Shown: one piece after another, positions 6,201-13,091 of the stretch
Layout of the letters: every line of letters begins with the position of its first letter
How positions within the stretch are numbered: position 1 is the stretch's first letter
Virus record (IMG/VR): IMGVR_UViG_3300007775_000023
Location: 1 to 26,946 of that record
Reading direction: 5' to 3' (one strand)
DNA length: 26,946 bases
Source of the DNA: a virus
The notes under the pieces: generated by a model
The model's input: the letters and a program-made list of their open reading frames with translations, nothing else
Database searches by the model: none
What the model was told of the DNA's origin: nothing
Translations under genes and position numbers: made by a program

Positions 6201-6228
6201 TTATACCACCATCTATATAGAATGTCAA
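6200..6228 (-). promoter_or_regulatory. Perfect-consensus sigma70-type promoter for the minus-strand operon
   Basis: On the minus strand TTGACA (6228-6223) is followed after exactly 17 bases by TATAAT (6205-6200). The predicted start is near 6193, giving a leader of about 30 bases to the aggagag site and the ATG at 6161. Consensus at all twelve positions with ideal spacing implies a strong, early-type promoter that needs repression. Confidence 0.9.
6212..6221. promoter_or_regulatory. Palindromic operator candidate O2 (TCTATATAGA)
   Basis: Second identical perfect palindrome, lying in the promoter spacer between -35 and -10. Two identical dyads on the same face of the helix suggest cooperative binding of a dimeric regulator, not encoded visibly in this window. 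Confidence 0.7.
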
Positions 6229-6277
6229 TAGTTTAGTCCAATACTCGTGCGGAAAGACGATTTCTTTAAGGTTTGTA

Positions 6278-6285
6278 TCTATAGA
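6278..6285. promoter_or_regulatory. Shortened operator-like palindrome (TCTATAGA) before the terminase gene
   Basis: Eight-base palindrome equal to the other two sites minus one central AT step, nine bases upstream of the small terminase ATG. It could let the same regulator act on the plus-strand packaging operon, but an 8-mer can arise by chance. No convincing -35/-10 pair was found for the plus strand in 6229-6290. Confidence 0.35.
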
Positions 6286-6293
6286 GTTAGTAT

Positions 6294-6833
6294 ATGGCAG
6301 CACCAAAACGAACGGCATTTCAACGAGAACATGACTACGAACGCATCACCGGCTACTATCTGCGCGGCTGGTATCAGTCGGACATTGCCAAAGAGCTAGG
6401 ACTGTCACAGCAACAAATCAGCATCGATATCCGTACCATCCAAACCCGCTGGCGCAAAGACACGGCCATCAACCTAGACGAGGCCAAACAAAAGGAGCTT
6501 TCTCGGCTGGATGAATTAGAACGTGAGTTCTGGCAGGCGTGGGAATCGAGCAAAGATGAGCGCACGAAGGCGCGGCAGGAGAAGACCGGCGACTTAGTTA
6601 CGAAGGCATCAATGGAGAAAGAGCAGCGCGACGGCAACCCCGCATTTTTGCAGGGTGTATTGAGTTGCATTGACCGGCGCTGTAAACTACTGGGCATCGA
6701 TGCGCCGGTGAAGACGCAGAGCATTGATATTGATCTATCCAAGCTCAGCAACGAACAGCTTGACCAGGTGGCAAATGGAGCAGACCCGATGAAAGTGGTA
6801 CTCGATGGATACATCGCTAGCGCTCAGGGCTAG
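6294..6833 (+). CDS. Terminase small subunit
   Basis: The protein has 179 residues. Residues about 20-50 form a helix-turn-helix (YQSDIAKELGLSQQQISIDI), used by small terminases to recognise packaging sites. A charged helical middle (LDELEREFWQAWESSKDE) fits the oligomerisation region, and the C-terminal part has LQGVLSCIDRRCKLLGIDAP, a sequence typical of phage small terminase proteins, then a short tail that may contact the large subunit. It is followed with a 29-bp overlap by the large subunit. The ribosome site is weak (tagagtt about ten bases upstream). First gene of the plus-strand packaging and head cluster. Confidence 0.85.
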   Translation: MAAPKRTAFQREHDYERITGYYLRGWYQSDIAKELGLSQQQISIDIRTIQTRWRKDTAINLDEAKQKELSRLDELEREFWQAWESSKDERTKARQEKTGDLVTKASMEKEQRDGNPAFLQGVLSCIDRRCKLLGIDAPVKTQSIDIDLSKLSNEQLDQVANGADPMKVVLDGYIASAQG

Positions 6834-8457
6834 GGCGGAATTAGAGCGGCGGCGGCGCGGGTTGACCGCTGGCAATCGCTTCGAGGAGTACCAGTTCGAG
6901 CCGATCCGTTACATCATCGAAAAACTGCGCTGGCATCCGTGGGCAGGGGACGATCATCCTGGGCAGGTCGAGGTACTCGACGCATACCGGCGGGCCCTGC
7001 TACAGTTGCATGAGCGCGACGATTACGAGCAGGGCAACAAGGCGCGCGGCGCACTTGAGCACTGGACGCCGGGCCAGGTCATAAAAAACCGGATACGCAT
7101 CGAGGCTGGGCATACGGTCGGCAAAACAAAACTGGCATCGGGCATCCTGTCGCATTTTTTTGATTGTTTTGTGCCGTCGATTATTTATTCGTTTGCACCG
7201 TCGTCTGAGCAAATCAACGACCTACTGTGGAAGGAAATCCGCACCGACCGCCGTAAAAACAATCTACCCGGCAAGGTGCTAAAAATCCCACAGCTCGACT
7301 TTGGGGAAAGCCAACCTGATCATTTCGCTAAGGGCCGCGCCACGAATAACATCGGCACGGAGGGCATCCAAGGTCAGCACGGTAAATACCTGATGTTCAT
7401 TATCGATGAGGCGGAGGGCATTGCCGATTTTGTTTTCGATGCGGTGGAATCGATGACCAGCGGTGGGATCGCCATCGTGTTGATGTTGGCGAATCCACGG
7501 ACACGAACGAGCCGTTTTTACAAGCAGCGCACGCGGGATGATATCGAGAATTTCCGGATTTCATGCCTGTATCACCCCAATGTGTTGGCTGACCGTGAGA
7601 TTGTACCCGGCGCTGTTCGCCGTGGCTATGTGACAGCGATGGTAAAAGACCATGCCGTTGAGGTTGATGAGCACAACGAAGACGAGCATACTTTTTGCCT
7701 ACCGTGGCAACCGGATGTGATTTATCAGCCTGATACAGAGATACTTTTTCGTGTCCTAGGCATCGCCCCGGCGAACTTGGCCGGTAATACATTTGTCCCG
7801 GTTGGCCGGTATGAAGCAGCCAAGGCGCGAACGCCGGTGGGTCATGAGCCGGAAACAGCTAGAATCGGCATTGATGCAGCACGGTATGGCACCGATTTTG
7901 GCACCATTTATTGTCGGCACAATGGCGCGGCATGGCGCGTGGCCGCTATCCAGGGGCAAGACACAAATGCCTATTTGAACAAACTCAGACCGCTACTGGA
8001 ACGGCTGCACCGGCGTGGCGTAAAACGCGTTGATATCCGGGTTGATGGCGGCGGCGGGTATGCCAGCGGCATTGTCGACCCGCTGCGGATTGACATGGAT
8101 TTGCGCAAGAAATTTGAATTGGTTTTACGCGAGGTGCATTTCAATGGGGTGCCGCATGACGCTGCGAGTTACTATGATCTAGGGACAGAGATGTACGCCG
8201 AATCCGGCGAGACGATGAAAGGATTAGCGATCACGAATGCGCCGCCATTGCTGGAAGAGGACTTGACCGAGCGCACCTATGGATACGTCAACAAAAGTGG
8301 CGTTGCTGTGAAGAAATTGGTCGATAAAGAGAAGTTCAACAAGGATTTTCACCGCTCACCAGATGACGGAGATGGATTTGTGTTAGCGGTTGCGCCTGAT
8401 TTTATATTTATCAAACCAGTTTCACCAATCGCCCAAGGCAAAGCGAAAATGAGATAA
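6805..8457 (+). CDS. terL: Terminase large subunit (ATPase-nuclease)
   Basis: The protein has 550 residues and drives DNA packaging into the prohead through the portal. ATPase domain: Walker A AGHTVGKT (101-108), Walker B YLMFIIDEAE (195-204, catalytic D201/E202), and a probable coupling motif MLANPRTRTSRF. Nuclease domain, RNase H-like: first Asp in IGIDAARYGTD (D357), second in RVDGGGGYASG (D414), and third in the SPDDGDGF region (about 518-525). All the metal ligands expected are present, and length is normal. The start at 6805 overlaps the small subunit gene by 29 bp, consistent with coupled synthesis. The protein looks complete. Confidence 0.95.
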   Translation: MDTSLALRARAELERRRRGLTAGNRFEEYQFEPIRYIIEKLRWHPWAGDDHPGQVEVLDAYRRALLQLHERDDYEQGNKARGALEHWTPGQVIKNRIRIEAGHTVGKTKLASGILSHFFDCFVPSIIYSFAPSSEQINDLLWKEIRTDRRKNNLPGKVLKIPQLDFGESQPDHFAKGRATNNIGTEGIQGQHGKYLMFIIDEAEGIADFVFDAVESMTSGGIAIVLMLANPRTRTSRFYKQRTRDDIENFRISCLYHPNVLADREIVPGAVRRGYVTAMVKDHAVEVDEHNEDEHTFCLPWQPDVIYQPDTEILFRVLGIAPANLAGNTFVPVGRYEAAKARTPVGHEPETARIGIDAARYGTDFGTIYCRHNGAAWRVAAIQGQDTNAYLNKLRPLLERLHRRGVKRVDIRVDGGGGYASGIVDPLRIDMDLRKKFELVLREVHFNGVPHDAASYYDLGTEMYAESGETMKGLAITNAPPLLEEDLTERTYGYVNKSGVAVKKLVDKEKFNKDFHRSPDDGDGFVLAVAPDFIFIKPVSPIAQGKAKMR

Positions 8458-8463
8458 CCAACT

Positions 8464-9966
8464 ATGGGATTCACTGACTACCTCCAAAAACTACTTGGCC
8501 GCCCACCAGCGCGTAAACCGCAGGGGGTAACTACCCGCGCCGTGACTGGGGGCCGCGCCTCCATCGATGGGGCAAACATGATCCCCAACGCGTCGTGGCT
8601 CATCGTGCCACCGGCAAACTATGAGACCAACTGGCAATTAATCAATCTGCAATCGAAGGATTTCGACCAGATTAATCCGGCGTTTTTGCTGGAGGCGATG
8701 ATGGACTTATCGCCAGAGATCAGCCGCGCCGGGTGGGATTTTCTCCGGCTGATGAATCCGGGTTGGGAATTGAAGGTCACGCGTCCCGGCTCCGATGCGG
8801 AATATACCGAGGCTCAAGCGCTGCTTGAGTCGTTCATCGACGAACTTAGCGACATGTATGGCTCATTTGACATCCTGCTGGGCCGCATTCACATCGGCGG
8901 TTTCATGCGCGGTGCCCTATGCGCTGAGTTGGTACTGAATCGCCGGGGCCGGTTGCCGATCGATCTTGCCACGCCTGACCCCGTGTCGATTCGTTTTCGC
9001 AAGCGCAAGGACGCCGAACGCGGCGAGGTGTGGCAGCCGGGGCAATGGCAGGAATACAAGTTCATGCCGCTGGATATGCCAACGTTTCGCTATGTGCCAA
9101 TCGACCCGTTACCGGCGTCACCGTATGGCCGACCGATGGCAGCCCCGGCGCTGTTTACCTCCATCTTTCTATTAGGCGTCATGCACGATCTCCGGCGAGT
9201 CATTCAACAGCAGGGTTACCCGCGGCTCGACCTGTCAATCGACGTTGACCAGCTGCTCTTATCCGCACCGCATCTAGCGAGTGATACAGTTGCCTTCGAC
9301 GCCTGGGTTGCCACCCTGGTGGATAGTGTGGCAACCGCTTACAGCGCACTTGAGCCAGATGATGCCTATATCCATACCGGCAATGTATCCGTCAATCGAC
9401 CCGTGGGAGCCGGTGGCACCGCTTCGCTCGGTGGCATTGATGCCCTGATTACAGCCCTGGAACGAATGGCCGTCCGCGCACTGAAAACTATGCCGCTAAT
9501 GCTGGGCATTACGGACAATATTGGCGATGTGCAAAGCAACCGCCAATGGGATATTTTTTCAGCCGGTATCAAATCGATCCAGCATTACAGCGAAACGATG
9601 ATCGAACGACTGTTTGCGTTGGCCCTCGAGGCGCAAGGCGTGCAGGCTGATGTGGAATTTCGCTTCTCCGAATTCCGCACAGCAGAACGCCTTCGCGATG
9701 CCCAGGCCGAGGCGATGGAAATCGCCAACGAGGCGGAGAAGCGCGACCAGGGCTGGCAAGACCAAGACACGGCAAGCGAGGCCGTCACCGGCTCCTCCTC
9801 TGTAGCCGATGCCCCCAGCGCTCAGCCAGTTGCGTCGGGCATTGTACAGGGCAGCGCCGATGGAATGCAACTAAATGGCGCGGCGCTAGCGCAACTCCGC
9901 ATGGCCCAACAAGATGTGCACGAGGCACTTAAGACGGTACGGCTAAATGGATACCATGCAAATTGA
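8464..9966 (+). CDS. Portal protein
   Basis: The protein has 500 residues and lies directly after the large terminase and before the MuF-like gene, the classic portal position. Sequence features agree: AFLLEAMMDLSPEISRAGWD near the N-terminus, a wing-like beta region (AELVLNRRGRLPIDLATPDP), FRYVPIDPLPASPYGRPMAA, and the stem/crown part RALKTMPLMLGITDNIGDVQ followed by QSNRQWDIFSAGIKSIQHYS, then a long acidic helix (RTAERLRDAQAEAMEIANEA). A low-complexity Ser/Ala-rich tail ends the protein. As a dodecameric ring it would form the DNA channel and head-tail joint. gataacc is the only upstream purine patch, six bases after the terL stop. Complete. Confidence 0.9.
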   Translation: MGFTDYLQKLLGRPPARKPQGVTTRAVTGGRASIDGANMIPNASWLIVPPANYETNWQLINLQSKDFDQINPAFLLEAMMDLSPEISRAGWDFLRLMNPGWELKVTRPGSDAEYTEAQALLESFIDELSDMYGSFDILLGRIHIGGFMRGALCAELVLNRRGRLPIDLATPDPVSIRFRKRKDAERGEVWQPGQWQEYKFMPLDMPTFRYVPIDPLPASPYGRPMAAPALFTSIFLLGVMHDLRRVIQQQGYPRLDLSIDVDQLLLSAPHLASDTVAFDAWVATLVDSVATAYSALEPDDAYIHTGNVSVNRPVGAGGTASLGGIDALITALERMAVRALKTMPLMLGITDNIGDVQSNRQWDIFSAGIKSIQHYSETMIERLFALALEAQGVQADVEFRFSEFRTAERLRDAQAEAMEIANEAEKRDQGWQDQDTASEAVTGSSSVADAPSAQPVASGIVQGSADGMQLNGAALAQLRMAQQDVHEALKTVRLNGYHAN

Positions 9967-10819
9967 CTGGTCAATCGAGAAGGGGCTGTTCGGCTTGGGA
10001 CGCGCCTTTGATGCGCTGGTGACTACACGCCAGGGCCCCCATGATAAGCTCTCCACGCTCAAAGCGCGCCTTGATGAGGATTGGCAAGGCGACATGTTGC
10101 CGATTATCGAGGATCTATACTGGTATCCATTCCGCAACGGTATCGCCGAAGCGCCGGAAAGCGCGGAGGACTTGCGGTCATGGCTGGAGCGGCAATATGA
10201 CGATGCGGCTATCATTGCGATTCTACTGCTACTATTACAGCGCTACCAGATACGGGCGTACAACCTGGGTGGTCAAATCGGGTTAGAATTTCTCGGCATT
10301 GACGGCACATTTGATTTGACCAACGCTGAGATTATCGCCGCTCTCGATGCCTGGGCGGAGGATCTGACCACGCAAGGCACTGAGTACAGCCTGATTGACA
10401 CGACGATTGAGGATTTGACCAGGGAATTACCCAAAGCACGCGAGGCGGACAGCAGCACACTACTCGCGCTGTCCGCCTACATTGCCTTACGGTCTGCGCA
10501 GCGCAATGAGATGATCGAACGGTCAGAGCGTCCGCGAATGGTGGCGCAGGCATTGATGCAAGCATTCCAACGCAACGGCGTTGCTCACATGATGTATGAT
10601 ATCAATGGCATTGGCTGCCCACAAATCTGTGAGCCGTGGCATGGACGTGTTTTTCCGGTTCCATCACAGGGGGGGGTTATCCCGCAACATCCGCGCTGTG
10701 ATTGTATCTGGTCACCGGTCATGTATGACGGACAATTGGTTGGCTATCCGCCTGTCATTGTGAATGTGTCGGGTCTCCCGACATGGGAAGCACCGGAGGA
10801 CGTATGGACGGGAACGTAA
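9947..10819 (+). CDS. Head morphogenesis protein, MuF-like C-terminal domain
   Basis: The protein has 290 residues and overlaps the portal gene by 20 bp. The N-terminal two thirds are helical with a hydrophobic AAIIAILLLLLQRYQIRAYN patch (about residues 87-106). Residues about 205-260 carry the MuF signature: MMYDINGIGCPQICEPWHG, then VPSQGGVIPQHPRCDCIWSP, i.e. C-x-x-x-C-x-x-W-H-G followed by P-x-H-P-R-C-x-C. This domain is found in minor head proteins such as Mu gpF and SPP1 gp7 that assist prohead assembly or DNA delivery. A second in-frame ATG at 9956 is an alternative start. A G8 run at about 10669-10676 lies inside the gene. No extra C-terminal toxin domain is fused. Confidence 0.85.
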   Translation: MDTMQIDWSIEKGLFGLGRAFDALVTTRQGPHDKLSTLKARLDEDWQGDMLPIIEDLYWYPFRNGIAEAPESAEDLRSWLERQYDDAAIIAILLLLLQRYQIRAYNLGGQIGLEFLGIDGTFDLTNAEIIAALDAWAEDLTTQGTEYSLIDTTIEDLTRELPKAREADSSTLLALSAYIALRSAQRNEMIERSERPRMVAQALMQAFQRNGVAHMMYDINGIGCPQICEPWHGRVFPVPSQGGVIPQHPRCDCIWSPVMYDGQLVGYPPVIVNVSGLPTWEAPEDVWTGT

Positions 10820-11001
10820 CGCAGAGTCGATGTATACATTGTAAAAGCGCCGACACGGCTCACATAGTTGGGCCTATTTACTGGTGCGATGATTGCAAAG
10901 TGTCTTTCTGTACTGACCAGACAGTCAAATCATTTACGCGCACATGGACTGACCCAAGATTACCGCGGCAGCTTGACCCACGGCAGGCGAATCCTTTGTA
11001 G
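10804..11001 (+). CDS. Small zinc-ribbon protein, 65 aa
   Basis: I choose the ATG at 10804, with ggagga five bases upstream, over the in-frame ATG at 10783, which has no ribosome site and lies deeper in the previous gene. The protein begins MDGNVTQSRCIHCKSADTAH and has a second pair in YWCDDCKVSFC, giving CX2C and CX2C knuckles of a zinc ribbon, then a basic/proline tail. It overlaps the MuF-like gene by 16 bp. Small zinc ribbons inside head operons have no single known role; nucleic-acid binding is a guess. Confidence 0.7.
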   Translation: MDGNVTQSRCIHCKSADTAHIVGPIYWCDDCKVSFCTDQTVKSFTRTWTDPRLPRQLDPRQANPL

Positions 11002-11016
11002 CACCACGGGAGAGGT

Positions 11017-11217
11017 ATGAAAACAACTGTACAGACTGGCATGATTTACGGTCAAATCAAGCAAGCGGTTGCCGGCCCAGAGCGCCAACTGAATTTCAAC
11101 ATTGCCGACCTACAGCGCATAGAACGCCAGCTGATACCGCTCCTCAACACGGTGCGCCAATTGCAGGGGAAACCCTCTGTGATCGTGCCGACCAGTAAGC
11201 GCGTGTCCAGCGAATAG
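11017..11217 (+). CDS. Small hypothetical protein, 66 aa
   Basis: ATG with gggagagg immediately upstream (gggagaggtATG), 15 bases after the zinc-ribbon gene. The protein starts MKTTVQTGMIYGQIKQAVAG, followed by a predicted helix (LQRIERQLIPLLNTVRQLQG) and a basic tail ending SKRVSSE. No membrane segment, no known motif. It is the last gene before the promoter-terminator interval at 11225-11365 and appears to close the packaging sub-operon. Confidence 0.65.
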   Translation: MKTTVQTGMIYGQIKQAVAGPERQLNFNIADLQRIERQLIPLLNTVRQLQGKPSVIVPTSKRVSSE

Positions 11218-11224
11218 ATGCTGC

Positions 11225-11251
11225 TTGACAAGCTAACCTTTTTCGTATAAA
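11225..11251 (+). promoter_or_regulatory. Sigma70-like promoter in the head operon
   Basis: TTGACA (11225-11230), then 15 bases, then TATAAA (11246-11251). Both boxes are near consensus; the spacer is two bases shorter than ideal. Predicted start about 11258. It lies just after the 66-aa gene stop and could re-initiate transcription for the protease-capsid genes or drive a short RNA. Confidence 0.6.
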
Positions 11252-11257
11252 CTGTAA

Positions 11258-11365
11258 GCAACTGAACGGGGGCGCAATGCGCCGTTAATTGCATACTGGC
11301 TCCACTTGAGCATTTCAACTGCGGCTGTTACCGGGTAAATCCGGTGACAGCCGCTTTTTTGTTTT
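11258..11365 (+). ncRNA. Candidate small RNA or leader attenuator, about 108 nt
   Basis: The interval runs from the predicted start after the 11225 promoter to the T run of a strong terminator. It holds no plausible ORF. Inside it is a hairpin with stem GGCGC/GCGCC around loop AAT (11271-11283), extendable by AAC/GTT across a GGG bulge, then an unpaired-looking stretch, then the terminator. Either a free-standing small RNA is made, or the leader decides whether RNA polymerase continues into the protease gene 16 bases beyond. No known RNA family recognised. Confidence 0.45.
11321..11365 (+). terminator. Intrinsic terminator before the prohead protease gene
   Basis: GCGGCTGTTACCGG (11321-11334), loop GTAAAT, CCGGTGACAGCCGC (11341-11354): a 14-bp stem with one G-U wobble, followed by TTTTTTGTTTT. 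A textbook rho-independent terminator on the plus strand. Confidence 0.9.
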
Positions 11366-11380
11366 CTGGATTTAACACAA

Positions 11381-12580
11381 ATGGCTGACGAACTGATTTT
11401 TCAATATCCTGCCAAAGTGCAGCGCATCGACAGCAACCGGCGCGATGCGCTCATGGATATTGCCCGTAATAGTGACGTATTTGATGCGGAAATCTTTGAA
11501 GAGCGCCCCCCATTTTTCTGGGATGCCGAAATTAGCAACACACAGATTGACTCCTATTTTACCCACATGCTCGACGGGACGCTGGCGAACTTCGCATCAG
11601 ACGCGCGGGCCGGTGTGGGATTCCTCAACAGCCATCGTCACAACGAGTTGCCTTTTGGCCGGTCGCTCAGTGGCCGAGTCGAGGACGGTGGCGACCGCAA
11701 GCGGGTCATCTCCGAATTTTTTACCTTACCTGGGTTGAATTTGAACGGTGTATCCACGGATGATTTTATCGCCGGTGTGCGGTCGGGGATTGTCTCGGAT
11801 GTATCGGTGGGTTTTCACGGCGGCGACTGGTGGTGTGATGTCTGCGGCGGCAATTACCGCAGTTATCAGGACTGCCAACACTTCGCCGGGATGCGCGTTG
11901 AGACCAAGGACGGCTTTGTCACGGTAACGGTCGGCGTGGATGACGCTCGCCTTTCGGAGGTGTCGGCGGTCTACGATGGCGCAACCCCAGACGCGACGAT
12001 TATTAAGGCGCGGGCAGTGGCCGAAGCCGGCGACCTAGATCCGAAAGCGCGCCACACGTTGGAAGAGCGGTACCGCACGAAATTTCCGGTTGTTCGCAGT
12101 TTTGCAGGTGTCGATCTGCACGAAGAGGAAGGAACCATAATGGATTTTGAACAGATTGTAACCGATGTGCGCTCGGCGCTTGCCATTGATGAGAGTGCCG
12201 ATGTTGTGGAAGTCATCACCACGTTGACTGCCGAAAACCAACGGCTAACCGGCGTCGAGGTGCAATGGTCGGAGATGGATGAACGCGTCAAGGAACTTGC
12301 TCCGCTCGCCGAAGACGGACGGGCCTATCGGGAAGACTTGGTTACGCAGGCGCTAGCAGAGGGAGTTCGGGCACATGGCGAAAAATTTGACAGTGAGACG
12401 TATGAGACTATGTTGCGCTCATCTTCGCTGAGTGTGATTAAGCGTCTTCGCGATGACTGGCAGGCCATTGGTGATAGCCGCTTTACCGGCGGGCGGAAAA
12501 CGACCGATGAAAACAACGACGCGCCAGGCGGCAAGCGCAAAGCACGGGTGCATGTACCCGCTGCCGCGTATCAGGTTTAG
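11381..12580 (+). CDS. Prohead protease fused to scaffold domain
   Basis: The protein has 399 residues. The N-terminal part resembles phage prohead serine proteases: VGFLNSHRHNELPFGRS (candidate catalytic His85 or His87) and SGIVSDVSVGFHGG (candidate Ser139 or Ser142), then VTVGVDDARLSEVSAVYDGA. Between them and the end of the domain is a zinc-knuckle-like insertion, WWCDVCGGNYRSYQDCQHFAG minus its last residue, with C152, C155, C165 and H167. Residues 254 onward are acidic, helical and scaffold-like, ending in a basic tail (GGKRKARVHVPAAAYQV) of the type that contacts the capsid shell. An internal start at 12140 probably makes the scaffold alone. No strong ribosome site precedes 11381 (T-rich terminator tail upstream), hinting at tuned low protease output. 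Catalytic residues are assigned by pattern only. Confidence 0.8.
   Translation: MADELIFQYPAKVQRIDSNRRDALMDIARNSDVFDAEIFEERPPFFWDAEISNTQIDSYFTHMLDGTLANFASDARAGVGFLNSHRHNELPFGRSLSGRVEDGGDRKRVISEFFTLPGLNLNGVSTDDFIAGVRSGIVSDVSVGFHGGDWWCDVCGGNYRSYQDCQHFAGMRVETKDGFVTVTVGVDDARLSEVSAVYDGATPDATIIKARAVAEAGDLDPKARHTLEERYRTKFPVVRSFAGVDLHEEEGTIMDFEQIVTDVRSALAIDESADVVEVITTLTAENQRLTGVEVQWSEMDERVKELAPLAEDGRAYREDLVTQALAEGVRAHGEKFDSETYETMLRSSSLSVIKRLRDDWQAIGDSRFTGGRKTTDENNDAPGGKRKARVHVPAAAYQV
12140..12580 (+). CDS. Nested scaffold protein (internal in-frame start), 146 aa
   Basis: An in-frame ATG at codon 254 of the protease-scaffold gene is preceded by aggaaggaa (12126-12134), six bases before the ATG: one of the best ribosome sites in the window, whereas the full-length start has none. 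The product begins MDFEQIVTDVRSALAIDESA and is acidic, helical and coiled-coil-prone, with a basic C-terminus. In lambda, Nu3 scaffold is made from inside gene C in the same way, so making excess scaffold beside a few protease copies fits. The internal start is inferred. Confidence 0.65.
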   Translation: MDFEQIVTDVRSALAIDESADVVEVITTLTAENQRLTGVEVQWSEMDERVKELAPLAEDGRAYREDLVTQALAEGVRAHGEKFDSETYETMLRSSSLSVIKRLRDDWQAIGDSRFTGGRKTTDENNDAPGGKRKARVHVPAAAYQV

Positions 12581-12588
12581 GGGGAACG

Positions 12589-13080
12589 ATGAAACGAGCT
12601 ATTTACTCAGGATTGATTGCAGCCGCTCTCATGATTGCGCTGATTAGTATCCCGGTATGGGCGCAAATCAGCAATTTTGACAGCATTATCGCCAGTGGGG
12701 ATGTTACAGCCGGTGACGATATTACGTCGGGTGACGATGTGATATCGACCGATGACGTAACGGTTGGCGATGACATCGTGATCGGCGGACTGGAGCGGTT
12801 GACCGCGGCCACGGCTATCTCTGTCACGACGGACGGCACAGTCACGCCAACCGGCAGCTACCAGCCACTAGAAAGCGCCGGGACAGTAGCAACTAGTGAT
12901 ATCACGGTATTGACGGCGGGCACGATTGTGCATCTGGTCAATACAACAAATACATCAATTACATTTACAGATACGGCAACGCTGAAACTATCCGGCAATG
13001 CGGCATTGGGACAATACGATACACTCACGATTTTGAGTGATGGCACCAACTGGATCGAAGTCGGGCAGGTAAATAATTAG
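12589..13080 (+). CDS. Signal-peptide protein with GDD hexad repeats, possible decoration/stalk protein
   Basis: The protein has 163 residues. Residues 1-25 are a typical Sec signal peptide: basic MKRAIYSG, a hydrophobic LIAAALMIALISIPV, and a V-W-A site for signal peptidase I. No lipobox Cys. Residues 36-67 carry five six-residue repeats (SGDVTA, GDDITS, GDDVIS, TDDVTV, GDDIVI). The C-terminal half (TIVHLVNTTNTSITFTDTA, ALGQYDTLTILSDGTNWIEV) resembles beta-rich domains seen in phage decoration or fibre proteins. aggggga precedes the ATG. A secretion signal in a gene between the scaffold and capsid genes is unusual, because heads assemble in the cytoplasm. It may be an exported host-surface factor or an anchored assembly protein. 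Confidence 0.75.
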   Translation: MKRAIYSGLIAAALMIALISIPVWAQISNFDSIIASGDVTAGDDITSGDDVISTDDVTVGDDIVIGGLERLTAATAISVTTDGTVTPTGSYQPLESAGTVATSDITVLTAGTIVHLVNTTNTSITFTDTATLKLSGNAALGQYDTLTILSDGTNWIEVGQVNN

Positions 13081-13091
13081 GAGCAAGAAAC

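Noticed and set aside
6229-6290. Plus-strand sigma70 promoter for the terminase operon
   Set aside because: AT-rich elements such as TATCTA occur, but no -35 box at proper spacing was found, so no promoter is called.
6037-6318. Minus-strand open frame (93 codons) overlapping the 60-aa gene
   Set aside because: Its start lies upstream of the consensus promoter and inside the terminase gene, and the promoter and operators would be inside it; the 60-aa frame has a perfect ribosome site.
10669-10676. G8 run inside the MuF-like gene as a phase-variable switch
   Set aside because: The run codes for GG within a conserved motif and the frame is intact; nothing else indicates variation.
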